From the NCBI GenBank assembly GCA_023481285.1, contig JAMCWL010000102.1:756-43386 (forward strand): DNA of 42,631 nt. The letters run 5' to 3'. This stretch comes from Actinomycetota bacterium (GTDB lineage: Bacteria > Actinomycetota > Aquicultoria > Aquicultorales > JAMCWL01). Position 1 is the stretch's first letter, and each line of letters opens with the position of its first letter. This document shows positions 25,110-32,316 of the stretch, in pieces. Position numbers and translations under genes: made by a program. The notes beneath the pieces were generated by a model. The model was given only the letters and a program-made list of their open reading frames with translations. It did no database searches and was not told the DNA's origin.

Positions 25110-25939
25110 GTCCGAGCCCTAAATCCAAAAGAACAAGGATTGAAACCCAATTGCCCCTTCATCCGGCGTAAAGGGGAGGTGGGTCCGAGCCCTAAATCCA
25201 AAAGAACAAGGATTGAAACCCTTTTCCGGACCCCCGCTTGGAGCCTGATCCCTTGTCCGAGCCCTAAATCCAAAAGAACAAGGATTGAAACCTCAGGGCA
25301 AAGGAGGTGAATGCATCTCATGAGTAGTCCGAGCCCTAAATCCAAAAGAACAAGGATTGAAACCTACAATAAAACAGCTGCTCAGCATATCAAAAAATAG
25401 TCCGAGCCCTAAATCCAAAAGAACAAGGATTGAAACTTAGTATTCGAGAAGGCGAGAGTCGTCTCGAAAAGTCCGAGCCCTAAATCCAAAAGAACAAGGA
25501 TTGAAACATCCCTTGAGCCCGATTTCGACGCCGACCTTGAGCTGTCCGAGCCCTAAATCCAAAAGAACAAGGATTGAAACGATTGTTGTTGACACATACC
25601 AGCACCCGTGGTATATGTCCGAGCCCTAAATCCAAAAGAACAAGGATTGAAACTCTAGCAGGCTCGGATCGTCGCGGAGTTCGACAGCGGTCCGAGCCCT
25701 AAATCCAAAAGAACAAGGATTGAAACCGAACCCTGCTGCTCATGGGGTCATCGAGACCTAGTCCGAGCCCTAAATCCAAAAGAACAAGGATTGAAACCCG
25801 ACAATAACTTTCTATGGTGTAGATAATTACGCCGAGCCCTAAATCCAAAAGAACAAGGATTGAAACATTGATGCTGAAGCCTGTGTCGCGGGATATTTCC
25901 TCGTCCGAGCCCTAAATCCAAAAGAACAAGGATTGAAAC
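25110..25939 (+). CRISPR. Type I-B CRISPR array, 12 repeats and 11 spacers
   Basis: A 37-bp repeat begins GTCCGAGCCCTAAATCC and ends AACAAGGATTGAAAC. Copies start at 25110, 25183, 25255, 25327, 25400, 25471, 25544, 25617, 25690, 25761, 25830 and 25903. All are identical except copy 11 (25830), which has CG in place of the first GT. Spacers are 34-36 bp, with the tenth 32 bp if copy 11 is counted full length. All spacers differ and none repeats another part of this window by eye. The 3' ATTGAAAC is the usual type I-B 5' handle, giving plus-strand transcription away from cas4. Confidence 0.98.
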
Positions 25940-26035
25940 TTTCTCTTTCTCGTTAACGGTTTCGTGACCTGCCGGTATCGGGGGTTTCGCCTGTTCTGCT
26001 AAAATAAAGCCAACTTTTATTAGAAGGTGGAAGCA

Positions 26036-26194
26036 GTGAAGTTTCAGGTAACCATAGAAAAGGATGAAACCGGTTACTTTGTGGCTGAAGTACCTGCCTT
26101 GCCGGGTTGCGTCAGCCAGGGGAAAACGCTCGAGGAGGCTAAGACGAACATCAAGGAGGCTATCGAGGGCTGGCTTGAAGAAATCGCCGTATGA
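26036..26194 (+). CDS. hicB: HicB-family antitoxin, short form
   Basis: 52 residues: KFQVTIEKDETGYFVAEVPALPGCVSQGKTLEEAKTNIKEAIEGWLEE is the HicB RNase-H-like core (first 20: MKFQVTIEKDETGYFVAEVP). It lacks the C-terminal DNA-binding domain of longer HicB. GTG 26036 follows AAGGTGG. Its stop overlaps an ATG in ATGA form, the usual junction with hicA. It lies about 100 bp past the array. Confidence 0.85.
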   Translation: MKFQVTIEKDETGYFVAEVPALPGCVSQGKTLEEAKTNIKEAIEGWLEEIAV

Positions 26195-26214
26195 GTCCGA
26201 AATTAAAACCTTGA
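26191..26214 (+). pseudogene. hicA: hicA stump
   Basis: ATG 26191 reads MSPKLKP and then TGA. HicA proteins commonly begin with such a segment. Nothing HicA-like follows. A further broken frame (VELEVIHYAA, TAG 26258, LDKRLIKESYRIAKEKRVID) runs to about 26320 and may be part of another small antitoxin-like gene; I do not recognise it. Confidence 0.5.
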
Positions 26215-26352
26215 GGTAGATACCTCAGTAGAGCTGGAAGTTATTCACTATGCCGCGTAGCTGGATAAGCGGCTGATAAAAGAGAGTTATAGGATCGCTA
26301 AGGAAAAAAGAGTGATTGACAACTATACGTACTGAAAATAGAACTCGTCGGG

Positions 26353-26919
26353 ATGCCGGTGATCTGGCGGCGCTTCGTCGTTCCCGCCGATATCCCCCTC
26401 GACCACCTGCACGATGTGATTCAGATCATCATGGGGTGGCAGGATTATCACCTGCACGAATTCAATATCGACCGAACGAGGTATACCGAGTTTTTCGACG
26501 AGATTCAGGAAGAAGACGACTCGGAAGACGACGGATCGTTTCAGCTGGATGAGCTGGTCAAGCGCAAAGGCGCCAAGTTTACGTACATATATGATTTCGG
26601 TGACGGCTGGATGCATACATTGGCCCTCGAGAAGACGAACTTCGTGCCGGGCCCGCGCGATGAGCCGATAATGTGCCTGGAAGGCCGGGGAGCCTGTCCT
26701 CCCGAGGACGTCGGCGGCGTCGGCGGTTACCAGAGATTCCGGGAAATCATGGCCGACCCGACCCATGAAGAACACGAGGACTTAAAGACCTGGTACGGCA
26801 AGCCGTTCCACCCCGATGAGTTCGACGCGGTCAAGATCAACCTCGAATTGCTTAAATACATGCGCGTGGCGAGGGTGAGAAACATTCCTTGGGATCCTCG
26901 TGATGGCATAGTGGGATAA
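26353..26919 (+). CDS. Plasmid pRiA4b ORF-3 family protein
   Basis: Residues VIWRRFVVPADIPLDHLHDVIQIIMGWQDYHLHEFNI, FTYIYDFGDGWMHTLALE and CPPEDVGGVGGYQRFREI (quoted in part: HDVIQIIMGWQDYHLHEF) are diagnostic of this family, common in mobile DNA; function unknown. Family proteins usually begin a dozen residues earlier with YVLKIxL. Those residues are present (YVLKIELVG, 26326-26352) but no start lies in frame: TTG 26316 (MTT) is one base out of frame. So either ATG 26353 is used without an SD or a single-base frameshift has removed the native start. Confidence 0.8.
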   Translation: MPVIWRRFVVPADIPLDHLHDVIQIIMGWQDYHLHEFNIDRTRYTEFFDEIQEEDDSEDDGSFQLDELVKRKGAKFTYIYDFGDGWMHTLALEKTNFVPGPRDEPIMCLEGRGACPPEDVGGVGGYQRFREIMADPTHEEHEDLKTWYGKPFHPDEFDAVKINLELLKYMRVARVRNIPWDPRDGIVG

Positions 26920-26934
26920 GCGCTCTCTCGATAG

Positions 26935-27159
26935 TTAAGCGTTGTACTCGTCATCCAGCAGTTCGTCCAACTCTTTTTCTAGGCAAAACACGTGAGCTCG
27001 GTATAGCGCGTCTGTGGCGTAAAGTCCCCATCGGAATTCAAAAGCCATCAGCCAGCCGATGATTGCTCCGGAGACATCGCCTTCTCGATAGAGATCGAGA
27101 CCTTCGCAAAGGTCGACGTAGACCAAGGCCAAGGAGTCGCTGAGCGCATAGGGTTCATA
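26935..27159 (-). pseudogene. DUF5063-like C-terminal fragment
   Basis: Reads YEPYALSDSLALVYVDLCEGLDLY, then EGDVSGAIIGWLMAFEFRWG and ATDALYRAHVFC, the pattern of DUF5063 proteins (aDIYxDLKEGL...W...F...HWG.H..DALR). A stop (TAG) precedes it at 27160-27162 and the usual N-terminal half is missing. TTG 27132 could start a 65-residue product. Family call is moderate, function unknown. Confidence 0.45.
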
Positions 27160-27284
27160 CTATAAGCAAGCGGCGGAGAGGTTTTAAAGCAAGCGATGGC
27201 TTGCCTAAATCAAATGCTGAAGTTAGAGGGCTTGATCCATTAAAACACTCGCTGAGATAAGGAAGTGGAGGGGAAAAAGCACTC

Positions 27285-27737
27285 TTACCCGGACAGGGTC
27301 GGTAAGTAGATAGCGCCATCCAGGTCTTTGATATTCTCATAAAGCGTCCGGTCGGCGGTGATTAGGTTGGCCGAAAGTTGTTGGGCCAGGGCGACAAAGG
27401 TGGCGTCGTAGATCGTTAGGCCATAGTGATATGCGCTTTCGACTGTGGCTGCCGAGAGATTGCGGTCTATCGGGACCACCATCAAGCCAAGCGACCAAAG
27501 GCTCTGAACCATCTCGGTCACATCGGCTGGATCGAGCTGCGATTTGAATCGCAGGGCGTTTGCGAATTCGTAGATCAAGAGGTCCGGGATGATGATCGAC
27601 AAGTTGCCATTGAAGAAAGCTTTTCTCACGAGAAGAGCGGCATCGATATCTTCTTCTCCGGCGTGGTAAAACCACTTGATAACGACGGAGGTATCCAAAA
27701 CGGCGGTTCTTGCAGGTCCAGGTTCAACGTGAGGCAA
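27285..27737 (-). CDS. vapC: VapC-type PIN-domain toxin, pair 1
   Basis: PIN RNase with acidic residues in AVLDTSVVIKWF, LLIYEFANAL, LTIYDATFVALA and LITADRTLYENI. 150 residues. Follows its RHH antitoxin on the minus strand with a 36-bp gap. Related by sequence to the VapC at 29403 (DASVAVKWF, IIYEVANALRYN, LYDAIYLALA), so the two belong to one subgroup. Confidence 0.9.
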   Translation of the reverse strand: MPHVEPGPARTAVLDTSVVIKWFYHAGEEDIDAALLVRKAFFNGNLSIIIPDLLIYEFANALRFKSQLDPADVTEMVQSLWSLGLMVVPIDRNLSAATVESAYHYGLTIYDATFVALAQQLSANLITADRTLYENIKDLDGAIYLPTLSG

Positions 27738-27773
27738 AAATCGCTCCTTGCTACGCCATATGGCTTGCCGTTG

Positions 27774-28034
27774 CTAACGGGTATCGCGCATCTCTCGGAT
27801 GGTCTTTGTGGAGTCCCAATCGGGCTTGATTTTCTTGGCGAGACGATCCATGACTTCAAGCGCTTCTCGAATTTTGGGATCGTCGATGGGGCGTCGTCGT
27901 TTAGCCGAACGCTCGATAAGATAGCGACGGGATGCTTCGCGAATTACTTCGCTTCTTGAGCGGTGCTCCTCATCGGCCGCCGAATCGATCTCCCCCAAGA
28001 GCTCGGAAGGCATGGAAATCATAACTTTTTTATT
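27774..28034 (-). CDS. vapB: Ribbon-helix-helix antitoxin (VapB/CopG-like), pair 1
   Basis: KKVMISMPSELLGEIDSAADEEHRSRSEVIREASRRYLIER is a ribbon-helix-helix DNA-binding domain, followed by a charged tail that would wrap the PIN toxin. ATG 28034 has AGGTG at proper spacing; GTG 28046 and ATG 28043 lie too near an operator. It precedes vapC on the minus strand. Confidence 0.85.
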   Translation of the reverse strand, partial: NKKVMISMPSELLGEIDSAADEEHRSRSEVIREASRRYLIERSAKRRRPIDDPKIREALEVMDRLAKKIKPDWDSTKTIREMRDTR

Positions 28035-28048
28035 CATGCTCATCACCT

Positions 28049-28065
28049 GATATAAAGTTTATATC
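28049..28065. promoter_or_regulatory. Operator-like palindrome upstream of vapBC pair 1
   Basis: GATATAAA-G-TTTATATC is a perfect 8+1+8 inverted repeat 14 bp upstream of the vapB ATG. RHH antitoxins repress their operons through such sites. Confidence 0.6.
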
Positions 28066-28201
28066 TTTAGCTATAAAATAGCAATAATATCGTTAGTTGT
28101 CGGTCACCGGTCGTCGGCCTAAGGCCCCAGTCCGTATCTTCAACCTACCGTTAGGCCTTATCTTGAATGGATTGGATTGACATCCACCCCGGATATGCGT
28201 A

Positions 28202-28230
28202 TTGATAGCATAAATATTTGGCAATATAAT
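28202..28230 (+). promoter_or_regulatory. Sigma-70-type promoter of vapBC pair 2
   Basis: TTGATA (28202-28207), 17-bp spacer, perfect TATAAT (28225-28230). It lies 20 bp before the start ATG 28251, whose SD is AGAGGTG. Confidence 0.65.
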
Positions 28231-28250
28231 GCATCTAGAGGTGATGCGAT

Positions 28251-28454
28251 ATGAGGACGACTATTCAAGTAGACGAGCGTGTTTTAAAAGAAGCGATGGA
28301 GCTGACGCGGGCAAAGACCAAGCGAGAGGTCATTCAGCTTTCTTTGAAAGAACTGGTGCGGAATCGCCGCTTGAAGAGACTTAGGGAAAGACTCGGCCAC
28401 ACCGAGCTTGAAATCGATCTTGCAGCCTTGGAGGAAATTCGTGGCCAAGATTAA
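28251..28454 (+). CDS. vapB: VapB-family antitoxin, pair 2
   Basis: 67 residues: MRTTIQVDERVLKEAMELTR, then KTKREVIQLSLKELVRNRRLKRL, the standard short VapB (COG5450-type) with N-terminal ribbon-helix-helix and a basic helix. ATG 28251 with AGAGGTG. Overlaps vapC by 14 nt. Confidence 0.9.
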   Translation: MRTTIQVDERVLKEAMELTRAKTKREVIQLSLKELVRNRRLKRLRERLGHTELEIDLAALEEIRGQD

Positions 28455-28851
28455 GCCGGTACTGATCGATACGTCCGCATGGATCTTAGCTTTAAGACCA
28501 GGGCTGTCGCTTGAAGCAAGTTCCACGATCGACAAGCTCATAAGTGAGAGTCGAGCGGTGACACTTCCGGTGATCATACTGGAGCTTCTATGCGGAGTGA
28601 AGTCGCGCCGGGAGCATAAAGAACTCAAAGAGGACTTAGCGGCAATACCTTCATTACTTCAAGATGAGGCGGTCTGGGACAGCCCCTACGACCTGGGCTA
28701 CGAACTTAAACGCGCCGGGCTGAACTTACCGGCCGTCGACTTGATCATCTGCGGAACGGCGCTCGCGCACGGATGCCAAGTGCTCCATGCCGACAAGCAT
28801 TTTGAGCTAGTTGCCAAACATACCGGTCTAAAGACAACCAGCTTGCTGTGA
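28441..28851 (+). CDS. vapC: VapC PIN-domain toxin, pair 2
   Basis: PIN motifs: VLIDTSAWILALR, IILELLCGVKSRREHKEL, LPAVDLIICGTALAHG, LHADKHFELV. GTG 28441 has GGAGG at 28430-28434 and yields 136 residues; the frame upstream to 28408 overlaps vapB. This is a different VapC subgroup from pair 1. Confidence 0.9.
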   Translation: MAKIKPVLIDTSAWILALRPGLSLEASSTIDKLISESRAVTLPVIILELLCGVKSRREHKELKEDLAAIPSLLQDEAVWDSPYDLGYELKRAGLNLPAVDLIICGTALAHGCQVLHADKHFELVAKHTGLKTTSLL

Positions 28852-28861
28852 TCCACGCCAT

Positions 28862-28883
28862 GATACCTCCTGTAGGAGGTATC
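28862..28883 (+). terminator. Hairpin after vapBC pair 2
   Basis: GATACCTCC-TGTA-GGAGGTATC: perfect 9-bp stem, 4-nt loop, followed by ATTATATT (weak T tract). Probable terminator of the vapBC unit. The 12-residue spacing to the vapC stop fits. Confidence 0.6.
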
Positions 28884-29038
28884 ATTATATTGCTTATTGC
28901 TCCTTTTCGTGCTAGCCTAAGTAGGTATTGAACAAGCTTTGATCGGGGATTGGTATCAAAAGAAATCACTGCTCGCTGTTCATCTCGGGTTGCGCTTTAT
29001 AACTCCGTTATAGGAGGCAAGACCAACTAACCTGGGTG

Positions 29039-29302
29039 ATGGATATGACCAAGATTAATATCACGCTTCCCAAGGAGTTTCTCGAGGAAGTCGATAAGTC
29101 AGCCGAGAAAGAACGGGTGACTCGCAGCGAATTCTTCCGGCGAGCGGTCCAGACTTACTGGAAGGTCCAACGGCAGCAGGCTGCTGAGAGGAAGCGGGCT
29201 AAGCAAATTGAAGAAGCGATGGAAATCATAGAGATGGTCCGTGAGGAAGCCGGCGATTGGGACGGGGTCGCCGAGATAAGAAAATGGCGGGAAGCAAGGT
29301 AG
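29039..29302 (+). CDS. vapB: Ribbon-helix-helix antitoxin, pair 3
   Basis: TKINITLPKEFLEEVDKSAEKERVTRSEFFRRAVQTYW is an RHH domain, with an acidic and basic tail ending EIRKWREAR. ATG 29039 chosen (GTG 29036 and ATG 29045 are near). A TAGGAGG at 29011 is too far to decide the start. Followed after 100 bp by the PIN gene. Confidence 0.82.
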   Translation: MDMTKINITLPKEFLEEVDKSAEKERVTRSEFFRRAVQTYWKVQRQQAAERKRAKQIEEAMEIIEMVREEAGDWDGVAEIRKWREAR

Positions 29303-29402
29303 CTGCCTTCTTTTCATAGCATCCCGTCTCCTTCACCTCAAGAAACAGCTGACAGGCGGATGTTAAGCATCTCCGTTAGGGTATTGTTGAAAGGTGACCG
29401 CC

Positions 29403-29840
29403 GTGCCAAAGGTCGAATATGTGATAGATGCTTCGGTCGCTGTCAAGTGGTTTACTCAGAAAGACGAAACAAATCTCGAAAAAGCTATCGAACTGCTGAG
29501 ATTACACCAGGCCCGCAAGTGCTCTTTAGTCGCACCGAATCTTATTATTTATGAAGTGGCTAACGCCTTAAGATATAACCGGAATCTAAAAACGGAGAGA
29601 GTAAGGCTCGCGGTTGTCGGTCTTATAAAGCTACAAATGGAGCTGGTCGGGTGCGATGAGGAAGGCTTTCTCCCGAGGGCTGTCGATCTTGCCCGTGAGA
29701 ACGATATAACGCTTTATGACGCCATATATCTGGCGCTAGCTAAGGTGCGAAGGTCCGTCTTGATCAGCGTCGACACCAAGATGTTGGACAAGCTTGGCGC
29801 TACCGCGTATGCCGTGCATCTGAAAGACTTGGAGCTGTAA
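29403..29840 (+). CDS. vapC: VapC PIN-domain toxin, pair 3
   Basis: VEYVIDASVAVKWFT, LIIYEVANALRYN, ITLYDAIYLALAK and LISVDTKMLDKL give the four acidic PIN positions. GTG 29403 has AAAGGTG upstream; GTG 29394 would add three residues. 145 residues. The TLYDA and YEVANAL segments resemble pair 1. Confidence 0.9.
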   Translation: MPKVEYVIDASVAVKWFTQKDETNLEKAIELLRLHQARKCSLVAPNLIIYEVANALRYNRNLKTERVRLAVVGLIKLQMELVGCDEEGFLPRAVDLARENDITLYDAIYLALAKVRRSVLISVDTKMLDKLGATAYAVHLKDLEL

Positions 29841-29878
29841 TGGTCGGCTCCGGTGCTCCGTACCTCCAACGGATTAGA

Positions 29879-29898
29879 TTGCGGCCTAAAGGCCGCAA
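29879..29898. terminator. GC hairpin after vapBC pair 3
   Basis: TTGCGGCC-TAAA-GGCCGCAA, perfect 8-bp stem, no T tract behind it on the plus strand. Could end transcription or protect mRNA; weak. Confidence 0.4.
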
Positions 29899-30027
29899 GG
29901 ATATAAGACTCCGCTGATAGGAGACTGAAAGTCGGATAGGCATTGATACATTCGCCGTTTTTCTATTGAAGTCAAATGCTATAATAATTAAGACTTGGAC
30001 TATAATAGGTTATTGTTGGTTTTCAAC

Positions 30028-30369
30028 ATGGCGGCAGGCATGCATAGCGATAGACAATTAAGCGAAGAAGTCCTTCGCAAGATAATTCGGCGGGTGGTCG
30101 AGATCGCGCGTCCCGAGAAGATAATCCTCTTCGGTTCGGCCGCTAGGGGGAAGATGGGTCCCAATTCCGACGTCGACCTGCTTGTGGTTGTGAAGGCTGG
30201 GGCGCACCGCCGGAAGCTCGCCGGTGAGATATACAAGAACTTGATCGGGGTCGGCCAGGCGGTTGACGTCGTCGTCATCACGGAGGAGGACGTCGAACGC
30301 TATGCGAATTCCCTCGGGCTGATCGTCGAGCCCGCTCTGAGGGAAGGCAAGGTTGTCTATGCCGCATGA
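30028..30369 (+). CDS. MNT-type nucleotidyltransferase, partner of the following HEPN
   Basis: IILFGSAARGKMGPNSDVDLLVVV carries GS-x10-D-x-D (about residues 36-50), with a further Asp in AVDVVVI. ATG 30028 chosen; the frame is open back to 29995 and ATG 30040 is also possible. Overlaps the HEPN gene by 11 nt. A likely -10 (TATAAT, 29979-29984) precedes it. Confidence 0.85.
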   Translation: MAAGMHSDRQLSEEVLRKIIRRVVEIARPEKIILFGSAARGKMGPNSDVDLLVVVKAGAHRRKLAGEIYKNLIGVGQAVDVVVITEEDVERYANSLGLIVEPALREGKVVYAA

Positions 30370-30763
30370 TCGCTTCCCGCCGGACACGCCCGGTGAGTGG
30401 ATGAACCGCGCAAAGAGCAACCTTATACAAGCGAAGAGCGCTCAGCCGGGAGTTTATTTGGAGGATCTCTGCTTCAACGCCCAACAAGCGGTGGAAAAAT
30501 CACTGAAAGCTCTCCTGATCCATCGTCGCGTCCGCTTTCCATACGTCCACGACCTGGCGGAACTCGTCCATCTCCTCGAAGAAAGTGGCGAAAAAGTACC
30601 GGCCGAGATCATCGAGGCCGTGAAGCTTACGGATTACGCGGTGGAGGCTCGCTATCCCGGCGTAACCGAACCCGTTACTTCTGTGGAGTACGAGGAGGCC
30701 CTCGCCCTTGCCGGTGAAGTTTATCTCTGGGTGGAACGCCTGCTAAAAACAGAAGAACTCTAA
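30359..30763 (+). CDS. HEPN-domain toxin or partner protein
   Basis: 134 residues: WMNRAKSNLIQAKSAQPGVY, DLCFNAQQAVEKSLKALLIH, RFPYVHDLAELVHLLEESG, and a C-terminal helix. RFPYVH is the R-x4-H RNase motif. ATG 30359 within the MNT stop region is preferred over TTG 30353. Intact, so this pair is likely functional. Confidence 0.87.
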   Translation: MPHDRFPPDTPGEWMNRAKSNLIQAKSAQPGVYLEDLCFNAQQAVEKSLKALLIHRRVRFPYVHDLAELVHLLEESGEKVPAEIIEAVKLTDYAVEARYPGVTEPVTSVEYEEALALAGEVYLWVERLLKTEEL

Positions 30764-30884
30764 CTTGCTGATGGTGCAGGCTGACCGAGGTCGTTCGGGT
30801 GCGCTAAATCCGCTTTTCAGCGTTCGCGTTTATCGGATGGCGCGTTGAATCTTCCCCGTTAGGAATAATAAAGGAGGGGTTCGA

Positions 30885-31307
30885 ATGCGCTTCGAAAAGT
30901 TTTTACCAAAAAGCATTAAAAAGGCGTTGAGGACCAGACTCCGTGCGAAGGAGAGAATCGTCGTTGCGATGCCGGGGTTTGGCATTTTTCGCTCGCGCGG
31001 GCGGTGGATATGGCCGGTCTACTTCGGGATATTCAGGCCGCCGCTTCTTATGGCTACAAATAAGCGTCTGATAATTATGGCAAGAGGCTGGTTCAGAATG
31101 GTCTTTTACGGTTGGGACCTTCACCGAATTACCTGGGCGAATCTCAAGCCGGGATGGCTGGTAGACCGCGTAACGATAACGGTGGCCGGCGTCAACACGC
31201 ATATTCTCTTGCCGAAGAAGATCAGAAGAGCTAGCAAGCACTTGGTTAATCAAATCCAACAGGCGGTCACGGTAGGGAAGCTGCGTAAAAAACGAAGAAT
31301 AGCATAA
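30885..31307 (+). CDS. Bacterial PH-domain protein (YokE/bPH-like)
   Basis: A single PH-like beta domain: AKERIVVAMPGFGIFRS, PPLLMATNKRLIIMARGWFR, YGWDLHRITWANLKPGWLVD, VTITVAGVNTHILLP, then a C-terminal helix. The TNKRLI motif with following aromatic is the hallmark of bacterial PH domains. 140 residues, no signal peptide, highly basic (Arg and Lys rich ends). AGGAGGGG immediately upstream is a strong SD. Function unknown; it stands alone between TA modules. Confidence 0.7.
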   Translation: MRFEKFLPKSIKKALRTRLRAKERIVVAMPGFGIFRSRGRWIWPVYFGIFRPPLLMATNKRLIIMARGWFRMVFYGWDLHRITWANLKPGWLVDRVTITVAGVNTHILLPKKIRRASKHLVNQIQQAVTVGKLRKKRRIA

Positions 31308-31424
31308 GACGTTATGCCGCAATGCGGCGTCAAAGAGGATGAAAATAGTGTCATCGAAACAAAAGTCCATGGTGGCGGTCGGCTGGTCGTATTTTCAGGG
31401 TCGATTGGCTTTAGCGGGATCGGT

Positions 31425-31847
31425 CTATGCGAAAGGGTTCTTTATCTCGACGCCGTCGATTGTTTGATTATCGGATAAATCTTCGGATAACAAGAGTAAG
31501 GCGCCACCGGTTTGGGCAGCCTGGATAATCATGGAGTCCCAGAAGGAGTAGCGATATCTAAGTTGAATATCTATCGCACCCAATATGGCTTTGCCGTCGT
31601 TGACGACGACATCCCATTTCAATAAATCGTCCACGATCTCTTTTGCGATTTTAATGTCGAGCGGCCGCTTTATCTTTTTGGTTACGCTGACAAAGAATTC
31701 TTGCAGCACTTGAGTGCTTAGAAGCCCCTGGTCGGAATTCCATAGGTCGACCAAGATATCTTTGGCTGTCTCGTGTTTCTCGCCCGCTGAGCTGTCGTAG
31801 GCATAGATGATGATATTAGTGTCCAGAAATGTTTTAGCCTCTCGCAT
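31425..31847 (-). CDS. vapC: VapC-type PIN-domain toxin, pair 4
   Basis: KTFLDTNIIIYAYDSS, STQVLQEFFVSVTKKI, YSFWDSMIIQAA and LLLSEDLSDNQ supply PIN residues. ATG 31847 with GAGAAGAG upstream gives 140 residues and overlaps vapB by 14 nt. The longer frame (31889) is a vapB overlap artefact. Confidence 0.9.
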   Translation of the reverse strand: MREAKTFLDTNIIIYAYDSSAGEKHETAKDILVDLWNSDQGLLSTQVLQEFFVSVTKKIKRPLDIKIAKEIVDDLLKWDVVVNDGKAILGAIDIQLRYRYSFWDSMIIQAAQTGGALLLLSEDLSDNQTIDGVEIKNPFA

Positions 31848-32079
31848 GGAACTCTTCTCTCGAAATTGAAATATGACCTTGAGTTCCAAGGTCCAACCCC
31901 ATATTGAGGAGCTTCAACTGTCTTGCTTTTGCTTTTTTAAAGCCGGTATCTTCAGTGACCTTTTCCTCAAGGGCTTCCCTCAAGAGTTCGCTTAGAGATT
32001 TTTCTTTGCGGGCGGCGACTACCTTAGCTTTTTTCAGTAAGGCTTTTGATAGCGATAACGTTACATTCTGCTTGTTCAC
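31834..32079 (-). CDS. vapB: Antitoxin of pair 4 (DUF6364-like/RHH)
   Basis: NKQNVTLSLSKALLKKAKVVAARKEKSLSELLREALEEKV is a ribbon-helix-helix-like domain, with the toxin-binding tail QGHISISREEFHARG at the end. GTG 32079 with GAGGTGG upstream is the likely start. Upstream the repeated words ACGTAAA and GTGATACACGTAAA suggest an operator. Confidence 0.82.
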   Translation of the reverse strand: MNKQNVTLSLSKALLKKAKVVAARKEKSLSELLREALEEKVTEDTGFKKAKARQLKLLNMGLDLGTQGHISISREEFHARG

Positions 32080-32316
32080 GATGATCCACCTCACGCGTTT
32101 ACGTGTATCACATTTTTACGTATTTACTCTCGTCTGTCAAGGCTTTAGCTATCACAGCTTCACTGTCGCGTCTCAGCCGTCACGAAAAGTCTCGGAACCG
32201 ATCTTCTCGGGCGCCGGTGCTCGCACTGCTCATCGGAACGGGCGATTAAGCTGTTCGTTACCAAAGCAGGCACCCGATAATGGTCGGGAAGCCGCGTCAA
32301 AGAGGAGAAAGGTTGC

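Noticed and set aside
25037-25345. Minus-strand open frame across the leader and first CRISPR repeats
   Set aside because: Its repeated VSILVLLDLGLG peptide is just the translated CRISPR repeat.
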